Source: Pycnococcus provasolii (lineage: Eukaryota > Chlorophyta > Pseudoscourfieldiophyceae > Pseudoscourfieldiales). Taken from it: DNA of 64,000 nucleotides. A program made the translations under genes and the position numbers. Below, one piece after another: positions 1 to 8,414 of the stretch (its first letter is position 1; the number at the start of each line of letters is the position of its first letter). The DNA lies in contig CP150550.1 of the NCBI GenBank assembly GCA_049487715.1, positions 496,001 to 560,000 on the forward strand. The letters run 5' to 3'. Under the pieces are notes generated by a model that ran no database searches, was not told the origin of the DNA, and saw nothing but the letters and a program-made list of their open reading frames with translations.

Positions 1-2
1 CT

Positions 3-2045
3 GTGCACCACATCTGCCGCGACGTGCTCGTGTCGACCGCGCTCGTGCTGCTCGCCTGCGGCGTGTCGGCGTGCCGCGTCGACGCGCACGCCATCGGAGC
101 GGCGTTCGTTGCAAGCGGTACGTTCTTCACGCACCTCGAGGCTGGGCTGTATCGCCTGAGCTGGGCCTCGGCAGGCCATGGCGAGGTGGTGTATCCAGCC
201 TGGCTCGTCGCGGTGACGAGCTTCGCGGGCGTCGCAGCCGTGCGCGCACTAAGTGGCGGTGGGCGCCTTCCAGGCTGGGCCGCGTGGGCTCTGCAGTGCA
301 CAATGGCGGGTAAGGTGGCCGTGCTTGTGGCGCCCGAAACGTCGCTTTACGTCGCGGTGACAGTGCTCGTCGTCGCCGCGACGCTGCCTTCGATTCTGCT
401 CGCCGCGAGAGCAAAGGTCAAGGCGGAGATGGGCGCGAGCAGTGGGATGGTGGGTGCTGCGCTGAGCGCGCACGCCAGGCAGGCGCAGCGCATGTCCGCG
501 CCGCAGGCGTGGGCGCACGCGACAATCTGCTGGGCGATAGTGGCGTGGAATCGCTTCGCATTCTTCGAGGCGCTGCAGGTCATTTTCGGCCGTCGGCCGA
601 GCGACGCGCTCCTGATTGGATGCCTTCTCGGCCTTGCGGGCGGGAGCATCCTCCCCGCCGCGGCTGGGCACCTGCCAACGCACAGCACACTGCGTCGCCT
701 TGGCCTGCTCATGTGCGCCGGCGGCGTGCTGATGGTGATTCTCGCGCCGCCGCTGCCGATGCAGGGCATGGCGTATTGCCCACACTTCCTGCCCATGCAC
801 CTGTGCCCGCGATTGTGGGACGAGGCACACGTGCCGTTCCATGCGCACGACGATCCTGCAATCTATGGCATGGGTGCCGCAGGTGCACGCGAGCACTGGG
901 CACGTTGGCTTCTCGTGATGCCGCTCGCCTCGTCGCTTGTTGGCGCCAGCGGACTCCTTCCCGCGAGCCGCTCGGGCGTTTCGAAGGGATTCCTGACTGT
1001 GGCAAGCGGAGCGGCGATTGGGTGGTACGCAGCCCTCGAGCTGCTGCCTGGCTACGGCTTCATCCTGCACAGCCTGGTTGGTGGATCTTGCGCGGCAGCC
1101 GCGGCATTCTGCGTGTTCCTTCTCGCTCGTGGACCCGCGAGTCCCGCGGCGTCTCCCATTCTTGCGCTCCTCATCATGGTTGTATTCGTGAGCATACCGG
1201 CCGCGTTTGCACTCGTCACGTATTTCCCACCCGAAGCGCTCGACGCCGTGCGGGAGAACGTGCTGAGAAAGAGTGGAATGGATTCGGCGAGCGAGGCGCG
1301 CAGCTCGCTTCTGGTTGTCAATGCATGCGTGATGGCAGCGCTGGCGCTCGCCATCAAGCTCAGGCAGAGCCGCGAGTCGTCTCGCGACGATCGCGGGCCT
1401 GGTATCAAGTCGCACGGCATGGCGTACCCCAGACAATCGTCCGACGCCACGCTGCGGCGGATCGGCCTGGCTTGGCTGCCGACGATGTGCAATGCCTGCG
1501 CGACGCTTGCATTTGTGTTTGGCCTTTGCTACGCGGAGGCTGACGGTGGCGAGGCTGTTTCTGTGCCCGGCTTTCTGCTGCACCGCGACGGCGCGGCGCT
1601 GTGTCTGGCCCCTCTCTTCCTACTGCTTTGCTCGGACTCGATGCTGCTCCAGCGATTTGCCCACCGCCAGCGATACGCGCCGCCCGTCGCCGTCGCGGCA
1701 GCAAGCTTGGCGCTTTCCGCGGCGCGGCAGGTTGCCGCCGGCAGATACGCGGCTGAACGGCACATCGCCGTGCACGGCGATGGCGTGGACTTTGTCTGGA
1801 CATTGCGGAATGCACTTTGCCTGCTTTGCGCGCTTCCTAGCCTCGCGCTGTTCGTGCGCTTCCTTTGGGAGCGCGGCGTGCTCGGCGACACCGCGCTATT
1901 GCTGGCGACTCCGCTGAATGCCGCGCCGCTCCTGTTCAGCGACCTTTCCACGACGCGCGCGCTCGCGGTGCTGGGCGTCGCGTGCGCGTGCGTACAGTAC
2001 ATTGCAGCCGGCGCTGTGAGACGGACGGGCCTGAAGCTCATCTAA
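3..2045 (+). CDS. NEF1: NEF1 (No Exine Formation 1)-like polytopic membrane protein, C-terminal part (5' truncated by window edge)
   Basis: The frame is open from the left edge and begins without a convincing ATG, so the start lies outside the window; 680 residues are visible. The protein is almost entirely hydrophobic helices (roughly 15-20 membrane segments) with short loops. Matches to the NEF1 family that I recognise are a VYPAWLVAVTS-type segment near residue 63, FFEALQVIFGRRPSDALLIG near 190, an APPLPMQG motif near 250, a WLPTMCNACATLAF segment in the last third, and a C-terminal end in GLKLI. In Arabidopsis NEF1 is a plastid-associated integral membrane protein needed for the pollen-wall primexine; its role in algae is not known to me. 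Presence of this family is the main support for a green-lineage host. It is followed 141 bases downstream by a co-directional gene. The family call is fairly firm; the biochemical function is unknown. Confidence 0.78.
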   Translation: MHHICRDVLVSTALVLLACGVSACRVDAHAIGAAFVASGTFFTHLEAGLYRLSWASAGHGEVVYPAWLVAVTSFAGVAAVRALSGGGRLPGWAAWALQCTMAGKVAVLVAPETSLYVAVTVLVVAATLPSILLAARAKVKAEMGASSGMVGAALSAHARQAQRMSAPQAWAHATICWAIVAWNRFAFFEALQVIFGRRPSDALLIGCLLGLAGGSILPAAAGHLPTHSTLRRLGLLMCAGGVLMVILAPPLPMQGMAYCPHFLPMHLCPRLWDEAHVPFHAHDDPAIYGMGAAGAREHWARWLLVMPLASSLVGASGLLPASRSGVSKGFLTVASGAAIGWYAALELLPGYGFILHSLVGGSCAAAAAFCVFLLARGPASPAASPILALLIMVVFVSIPAAFALVTYFPPEALDAVRENVLRKSGMDSASEARSSLLVVNACVMAALALAIKLRQSRESSRDDRGPGIKSHGMAYPRQSSDATLRRIGLAWLPTMCNACATLAFVFGLCYAEADGGEAVSVPGFLLHRDGAALCLAPLFLLLCSDSMLLQRFAHRQRYAPPVAVAAASLALSAARQVAAGRYAAERHIAVHGDGVDFVWTLRNALCLLCALPSLALFVRFLWERGVLGDTALLLATPLNAAPLLFSDLSTTRALAVLGVACACVQYIAAGAVRRTGLKLI

Positions 2046-2185
2046 GAAAAATGTGTAACAGTTTGATTGGTCGGATTCAGGTTTCATTCAGTCTGCCCAG
2101 TGGGAGATCCCACGAGGGATCCCCGAAGCCTCGGTTCGGAATTTTCGCTCTTCCACTTCCCGCCCCATTCTTCATTCTTCGCCGT

Positions 2186-3208
2186 ATGGCGCCTGAGGCG
2201 GAGTCGTCGTCGTTCGAAGACCTGGTGCGCGCCGAGCTCGCGCGCCTCCCTCCGTCGTACTCCTCCAGTGCGGCGTTCAACGCACTCCCGCACGTGCTCG
2301 CATGCGTCTCCTCCGTGTCGCAGGAGAAGGCGCTACGCGAGCTGAGACAGCGTTCGCTCGCGCTCGACGACCTGCTGAATGGCGTGGTGGACGCGCACAG
2401 CGCGGACTTGCACGCGGCGATAGCTTCGCATGGCGAAATCTTGCGCACGTTCCAGAGAGTTAGCGACGAGCTGGTGTCCATGCGCGCGGATGTCGCAGAA
2501 GCTGCGAGGCTCGCGGACGAACTGCGTGGGGTGGGAGGCGAACACGGCGTGGCTGCTGACGTGCTCGCGGCGCTGCGCGAACGCAAGGTGGCTGAGCACG
2601 AGGTGCACCTCCTGCGCAAGGCGGCACGCGCCGTGCGACTCGTTGAGGCGTGCGAGGCGGACGCCAACGCTGCGAACTGCGACGGCGACGAGGAGGAGCT
2701 GTGCGCGAGAGCGCGGAGAGCTATCGAGGCGTCCGAGGCGGTTGGCGCGCTCGACGAGTTGGCAGACTTGCTCGAGCCCCTTCGAGCGGTGTGTTCTGCA
2801 CGCGTCGCGGCAACCGCGGAGGCTGTAGCGACGCTGGAGACGGCGCAGCGTCCGCGGCACGAAAACGACGTCAACGACGACAGCTTGAAGGGAGGTGGCG
2901 CGTCAACCGCCAACGCGTCGTCTGAGGGGCTCGACGTGGGCCTTCTCGAGGTGTGCGTGTCCGCGTCGCTGAAGGCGCCAAAGGGTGCGGCAGCTGCCTG
3001 CGTCGCTCGGGCAGCGGCTGGTGCACATTCTGCGGCGATGGCGGCGGCGGTGCCGGCCGCGCCTGCACCTGCACCTGCAAATTTGCCAACTAATAACAAC
3101 GAGGCTGTTAGCAGCACCAAAGAAGGCAGCAGCGGTGCGACTGCGAACGGTCCGTCCTCGCCTGGTGGATCGAGCAGCCTACCTCCGCCTGTGCCCTTTC
3201 GATTCTAA
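2186..3208 (+). CDS. Stand-alone Sec8-like (exocyst subunit 4) N-terminal domain protein
   Basis: The ATG at 2186 gives 340 residues; the frame is open further upstream but overlaps the NEF1-like gene, so the internal ATG is preferred. Residues about 30-230 are a continuous alpha-helical region: a leucine-rich helix, then a VVDAHSADLHAAIASHGEIL segment with the spacing of the Sec8 exocyst domain (H..L..AI..H..IL), then helices rich in Arg and Glu. The last 110 residues are low complexity (Ala, Pro, Ser, Asn) and end in PPPVPFRF. Sec8 proteins are usually around 1000 residues and act in tethering secretory vesicles at the plasma membrane; here only the N-terminal part is present. Either the rest was lost, is encoded elsewhere, or this is a different coiled-coil protein. 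It converges with the protease gene, leaving only 52 bases between the stops. Confidence 0.5.
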   Translation: MAPEAESSSFEDLVRAELARLPPSYSSSAAFNALPHVLACVSSVSQEKALRELRQRSLALDDLLNGVVDAHSADLHAAIASHGEILRTFQRVSDELVSMRADVAEAARLADELRGVGGEHGVAADVLAALRERKVAEHEVHLLRKAARAVRLVEACEADANAANCDGDEEELCARARRAIEASEAVGALDELADLLEPLRAVCSARVAATAEAVATLETAQRPRHENDVNDDSLKGGGASTANASSEGLDVGLLEVCVSASLKAPKGAAAACVARAAAGAHSAAMAAAVPAAPAPAPANLPTNNNEAVSSTKEGSSGATANGPSSPGGSSSLPPPVPFRF

Positions 3209-3260
3209 AGTACAGTACGGAACATGTAAGAAAAGAAAAACAAGTAACACGAGTGTATAT

Positions 3261-5183
3261 TTACAACAACGTTTTCTTCAGAGCACGCGCGTAATCACCA
3301 ATCATATCCGCCACCTTTGCGCAAGCAAAGTGCCGATTGTCCTGCAGAATTCCGAGGCGAGCGCGCTCAACGTCGAATGTGACCAGCACATCGCGCAGAG
3401 CAGCCGCGCCTACTACGGCACTTTGACCTCCCGACTCAAACACACCCAAGCAGAATGCACCGGGCACAATGCGATGCGCAAAGAGCATGTGCTCAGGAGG
3501 AAGCTGCAGCTCCACGCCATCTTCGAAGACGAGCGCTGCTGATGGGAACAGCTTGTTCAACGCGCCCGCGGCATCGCCGTCGCCGCCGCCGCTGCCTTCT
3601 TCCTTCCCGCCACCACCACCAGGAACGTGCACCCAGCACACGTCACCGCCGCCGTCTGCGGCTGCGATGCGTACCCCGCCACGTGCCGTGACGTGTGCAT
3701 CCACAAGCGTCACGAATCGCTGGTAGAGCGCGCCAGCTGACGGTAGATAGAGCCACGTCGTTCCGGAATCGACAACTGCAAGAAGTCGCCCAAACGGAAG
3801 GTCTCCGAGCTCCTCTTCATGCTTCAAGGCTGCGGAGAAGCTGAGGTCGCCGCTGAAGGCTGCCTGTACAGCCTTGGCGAGACTGCCCACGGTGCTGCGA
3901 ACAATCTCGCTACTCTTCGTCGTCGTCGGTAGCGTCGTATTTCCAACGCGCACGCCCTTCAGCGCAACAATGTGGTGTGTTGGGTGACGTGGATCGAGCG
4001 TCAGCGAAACGTGCTTCACCTTGTCTCGCATCGCGCGAGGCAGCGGCGGCGTTCCCATGATGAGGCTTCCTGCCGCAGTTTCTGAATTGTTATCTCTGGT
4101 GTCTGCGATGCAAAGCGCGAAGCTAGCGGATGTTAGCGTGCTGTCGATTGGGAGTGACGTTGCAGTGAGCTGAGGAACAATCGCATCCTTGGATCGTCCC
4201 AGGCCAAGCACGCCGTCAGCAGTCTGTTCGTAGATGTACCCCGTCTCTCGAATCTCGCATCCGAACACCACGCGACGCGATACAGAAGAAGATGATGAAG
4301 TCGGCGCTGAAGATGATGATGCGTTATTTATCATCTCGCCATCGAAGAGCGGGATGTGTATGAGATCGCTGACGAGCTGTCCTGTTGAGCTTGAGTGTTC
4401 CGCGTAGTGGCGCGTGTATAGGCACGCGCTCGTGCCGAGAAAGCTGGACTCGTCCGAGCTGAGGACATCCGTGCTGCAGATTCCCGTCGCGCACTCGAGA
4501 CTTCCGCACGACACCCCTCTGAACGTTGAGCTTGTTGCCGGATTGTATGGCGTGTGCAGTTTGTGATCGCCACATTCGGACGCGCACTCTTTGCATGGTA
4601 CGTACGTCGTGCTGGACCCGGTGTCGACGATGAGGCTGAATGTTCGTTCTGGCGTTCCGAGTTGAACATCGACGTAGAAGTACCCGTTTCGCTGTATGGA
4701 TCCTTTGATGGGAAGGATGGCGAAGTTGAAAATGCCGTTGTTGTTATTGTTGTTGTTGCTGCTGTTGCCATTGTTATGATCACCACCACCACCATGATCA
4801 GAGTGCATTATGATCTGTCCCACCAACGGTGCAGGCTCCGCCGACGCCGACGCTGACGCCCTGGGGGAATCATCAATGCGCACGTACTCACCCGGTTGGT
4901 AATCACGATAACGATGGTTGACGCGATGATGAGAGGAATCGTCAGAGGACGGCAATGACGACGGCAATGATGATGACGGCATGGACAACCCACCATCACC
5001 ACCATCACCAACCATGCCAACCGTGCCATCCGTCGCACATACCCCTCGCCCACCATACCCCACCACCACCACAGACACAGAGAGAGAACACCAAAACATC
5101 CATGAGAGAAAAACATAAACAGGAGAGCAGTGCCATTGCCAGGGACGACTTCGTCGTGAACGCCATTGATTGATCACCACCAC
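3261..5183 (-). CDS. Pepsin-family (A1) aspartic protease with N-terminal signal anchor
   Basis: 640 residues from the ATG at 5183. A hydrophobic stretch at about residues 22-45 is a signal peptide or signal anchor. Residues 50-150 are low complexity (Gly, Ser, His, an Asn run). The protease domain begins near 155. Both catalytic motifs are present: DTGSST at 187-192 followed by a Tyr-Val-Pro-Cys segment, and DSGTTW at 472-477. A VVFGC segment at 305-309 and GVLGLGR at 324-330 match the conserved core of the family, and a Tyr in the RHYAEHSSS region (about 260) is a candidate flap Tyr. Cysteines are clustered in the N-terminal lobe (196-242), as in plant nucellin-like and plasmepsin-like enzymes. 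Expected to cleave proteins in the secretory pathway, vacuole or extracellular space. No C-terminal membrane helix is seen. Confidence 0.88.
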   Translation of the reverse strand: MVVINQWRSRRSRPWQWHCSPVYVFLSWMFWCSLSVSVVVVGYGGRGVCATDGTVGMVGDGGDGGLSMPSSSLPSSLPSSDDSSHHRVNHRYRDYQPGEYVRIDDSPRASASASAEPAPLVGQIIMHSDHGGGGDHNNGNSSNNNNNNNGIFNFAILPIKGSIQRNGYFYVDVQLGTPERTFSLIVDTGSSTTYVPCKECASECGDHKLHTPYNPATSSTFRGVSCGSLECATGICSTDVLSSDESSFLGTSACLYTRHYAEHSSSTGQLVSDLIHIPLFDGEMINNASSSSAPTSSSSSVSRRVVFGCEIRETGYIYEQTADGVLGLGRSKDAIVPQLTATSLPIDSTLTSASFALCIADTRDNNSETAAGSLIMGTPPLPRAMRDKVKHVSLTLDPRHPTHHIVALKGVRVGNTTLPTTTKSSEIVRSTVGSLAKAVQAAFSGDLSFSAALKHEEELGDLPFGRLLAVVDSGTTWLYLPSAGALYQRFVTLVDAHVTARGGVRIAAADGGGDVCWVHVPGGGGGKEEGSGGGDGDAAGALNKLFPSAALVFEDGVELQLPPEHMLFAHRIVPGAFCLGVFESGGQSAVVGAAALRDVLVTFDVERARLGILQDNRHFACAKVADMIGDYARALKKTLL

Positions 5184-6433
5184 TGTGATGGGAGTTTGGA
5201 TTGATGGCGAAAACGAGTTCGAACGAGCTGCGAGCTAGACTGAGCGAGCTGTCAATTTGGGTCGGGTCCGGGGTGCCAGGGTCCGGCTTCAGCCGACCGC
5301 GAGGGACCCGAGGCCCGGGGGGGGGGGGAGAGGACAGAACCAGAACCGCCCTCGGGGAGAGGGAAACAATCAGGTGAAACAATCTCCCTCCCTCCAATCC
5401 AGATGGGGTATGTATGGCGGTTTCTTTCCGTTCGAGCGCAACCAGTAGTTCTTATGCTAAACCTACTCCCATGCCCCATGGTCCTTCACGCACGGGAAGA
5501 ATCCAAGTGCAAACCTTATCAATGGTGAAAGGATAGGATTCCAAAGACGGCGTGCTCCTCATATCTATGACGCCTGCCTGCAGCCCTGCACTCGCCCCCA
5601 AACTGTCTCCACTGGCATGAGCAGCAAGGTGGCGTGTAACACCAGACGGGCAACCAACCACCCCCCCCCCCCCCCGCTCCGACCCCTTGAGCGGGTGAGA
5701 GATTTGGATTGGGGGTTTGATTGTGGGATTGGAGCTCGCAGACCCCCCGAATCTATTTTGTTGCCCCTGGGTGGTGATGGTTTGCCTTCCCCACCCAGAG
5801 TACGTCTTGAGTTGGGAAAGTGACAGCCCCGACCAATCAGACCACGTCTTGAGCAGACTACGTCTTGAGTAAACACGGAATAATGGTGATGATAAGTAAT
5901 ATGTGGCTAGGAGAGCGCAGCATGGGCATCTCTGGCGGCGCGACGCGTCGCGCGCTTGCAGCTCGCTCTCTCTCTTCTACTTTGTAACTTCATTCTCCTT
6001 TTCAATATCGTCTGTCGTTATGACGAGAGTCATAACTCATACCTGGATCTGGGATCCATTATTGGATCACTGGATATGTTGGAGTTTATGGTTTGAGAGT
6101 TAGTAGTTAGGACTACTAACTCTACTGGATATTATATAGAAAATGGAATCTTTAAGAGATCTTGTGAAGGAATCGACGTCACATGTCGACACCTGATTGG
6201 TTACGTATTAATGGCACAGCATGGATGTCGACATGATGTCGACATGCCGAGAGATCCATTGGATGTGGTTGAGGAGGTTGCAACCGAATCCTGTTTGGGA
6301 TTCTCTGGACCTCGCGAGACTCGCGAGGCACCCCCTCAACGACACCTCCCCGGAGTCCCCACCTTGTAACCACCACTCTAACTTTTCCGAAACTGAAAAC
6401 ACTTTTCACGCCGCGCGTCACTCGTCGTTCCTT
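5184..6433. other. Intergenic/promoter stretch between the protease and the next + strand gene
   Basis: No convincing gene. It holds homopolymer runs (G at about 5318-5331, C at about 5659-5676), a perfect 12-base-pair inverted repeat at 6096-6123, and repeated ATGTCGACAT words near 6225-6245. The first part probably contains the protease promoter on the minus strand. Confidence 0.5.
6096..6123. repeat. Perfect inverted repeat (12-bp stem, 4-nt loop)
   Basis: AGAGTTAGTAGT at 6096-6107 is the exact reverse complement of 6112-6123, separated by TAGG. It lies in a non-coding, AT-rich part of the spacer. It could form a hairpin in RNA or bind a dimeric protein. Confidence 0.85.
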
Positions 6434-7205
6434 ATGGAACCGGGTCCGACGTCGAACACGGGAGGTCACGAGAGACAACGAGAACAGACGCGTTCGACGC
6501 GCCGCAGTATGGTGCTCACGACGAGCCAACGTGGAGACCTGTACAGGCTCGCACGGTTCGGCAGTGAGCCAGAACGTGAGGAAGCCTCTAGGCTACTCTT
6601 GGAAGACGCAACCGCACACCTCGCGCGCTTGCGCAGCACGGCGACAGACTCAACAGGTACACCACGCACACCAGTGCACGAGTTGGTAGTACAGTCCGCA
6701 GAAAAGAGATTGCGAGACGCTGAGGAGCTATTTGCCGCCACGAAAACGGAAGCCGAAGACAGCGAAGCTACTATTGTGCTTCCGCAGCAACAACAGCAGG
6801 AACTTGACAGTGTACGCAAGCCTGCGCAATACGACGCTGAGTTTGACGAACCTGGACAAAGATGAAAACGGGGAATATGTGTGCAAAGTGGCCAGACAGA
6901 GAGCTGCCAATGGTGATCTCCCGTCGCCCGGCACTCCTGGCAAAACTCAACCGTCTCATAAATCTAGACACAAAACACGTCGAGCTCGTAGCCGCCGTGC
7001 TTCTCCGAGTGCGGCGACGGGTAGTGTGACAGTAGTTCTTCTCGAGGACAACGTAAGCGCGGTGACGAGAGAGATGGTGAAGGAAAAGTATGGAGTCGTT
7101 ACAAGGGAGAGAATAGGTCGAGCCCAATTCTATAACGGGGCGTCCCGTTATAGGGGTTTATCACGTGATCGGTCACGTGATCAACCAACGGATCCCTTAC
7201 AATAG
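6434..7205 (+). CDS. Unknown basic protein, two exons (6434-6811 and 6900-7205)
   Basis: The first frame is open from 6221; the ATG at 6434 is a reasonable start (an ATG at 6510 is an alternative). I infer an 88-base intron 6812-6899, donor GTACGC and acceptor GACAG, because it joins the two long open frames in phase and uses the same donor as other introns in the window. The spliced product would be about 227 residues: an N-terminal Arg/Thr-rich segment, a helical part rich in Glu, Arg and Leu (about residues 30-105), a Gln run, then a very basic Arg/Ser/Lys segment and a helix with REMVKEKYGVVTRERIG. Not recognised. The basic, helical character would suit a nuclear or chromatin protein, but this is speculation. 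A GTAAGC at 7052 could mark a further intron. Confidence 0.5.
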
Positions 7206-7549
7206 TAACCAAACAATAAAGTATCCCTAAATAATAACCTCAACAATACATATATACGTTGTCTAGTTCGGGGTTAGTATGAAGCGCGAGCGGTTGCCAC
7301 GACTACGAACCAGCCAGGTTGGTTGGGCACGACCGGGATCCTAGAAATTCCCAAACCCAAACTCAACAGCTAGGGTTCAGGGAAGTATCCCGAATGAACA
7401 GCGTGTAGACGTGAGCCTCCCCAAAAAGCGCGAACTCCCTGAGCTTTTTTCCGCCCCTCGGCGAAGCAGGTGGCGCGCGCGCGTCGCCTGCTTCGCCAAC
7501 ACTTTTATTTATCATTCCACTTTCCTGATTCATTCACACCACCGTGGTC
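7206..7549. promoter_or_regulatory. 5' flank of the NT-C2/coiled-coil gene
   Basis: No gene. It contains a long inverted repeat (listed separately) about 50-90 bases before the ATG, plus AT-rich sequence at 7206-7260. Confidence 0.45.
7460..7497 (+). repeat. Inverted repeat GGCGAAGCAGG ... CCTGCTTCGCC in the 5' leader
   Basis: An 11-base perfect arm (7460-7470) and its reverse complement (7487-7497) flank a 16-base GC spacer, ending 52 bases before the ATG at 7550. It could be a stable leader hairpin or a protein site. The core AAGCAGG/CCTGCTT recurs as a palindrome in two other promoters in this window. Confidence 0.8.
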
Positions 7550-8383
7550 ATGGCTCCTGCTCCTCACTCGTCGTCGTCGTGGTTCGGAGGCTTCGTTGGC
7601 GCACAGAGACAGCGTCGAGGTGCCGCCGTCAAGTACGACTTCGAAGTCACAATCGGCGCGCTCGCGCCATGGGTACCGGCCCAGGTGGGGACGCCTGCTG
7701 CTGCAACAGCAGCTGGAGCTGTTGCAAACGACGAACAGCTGTCAGGGGCGCCCGTGCTCGTGTGGAGACGCGGGGAGAGACACACAGGCAAGCTCGCGCA
7801 CAAGGCTTGCGAGCTCGCGCAGCAGGGACTCGTCGGCGCGATGATGTACACCTACGACGCGCAGTTCAAGCTGACGGCGACGCTGTACAAGCAGCCTGGG
7901 CCGCCGCACCTGCCCGGCAAGAGGCTCTTCCTGCGCAAGCCGCTCGTCATCGCCGTTCACGAGTCGTCGCCAGCATCCGCGGCGGTGGGAACGGCGGTGA
8001 TTGACCTCGCCGACCTCGCGGTGGACCCGGCGCAGCACGACAACGGAGGCGTGCACGACGAGCAGCTCGTCGTCGGTTGCTCAGCCAGCAGGGCAGCTAC
8101 CACTGGCCAGCCTATGCTGAGCGCGCGCGTGCGGTGCTTAGGACGAACCGGTGGATCAACGGTGTCTCCCACGGAGTGGAAGTACGAGGAAAAGAGACGA
8201 CTCGCAGAGACGGAGGCGGCAGCCGAGGCTGCGAGGCTGGCAGCAAAGGAAGCTGCTGAGCTGACGGCGGCAGCTGCACCTTCAGCATCTTCAGCACTGG
8301 AAAGAGCCAATGCGGCAAACCAGCTGATGGAAGACAGCGACGACGACGACGGGCTGCTCGACGACTCGGACGACGACGAAGTT

Positions 8384-8414
<31 letters not shown>

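Noticed and set aside
249-1583. Long minus-strand open frame (444 codons) opposite the NEF1-like gene
   Set aside because: Arg/Ala/His-rich shadow of a GC-rich gene on the other strand, no protein-like motifs.
6860-7029. Third frame with a protein-like stretch ELPMVISRRPALLAKLNRL
   Set aside because: Looked like a conserved segment, but the 88-base intron with a GTACGC donor joins the other two frames in phase and fits the window's intron pattern better.
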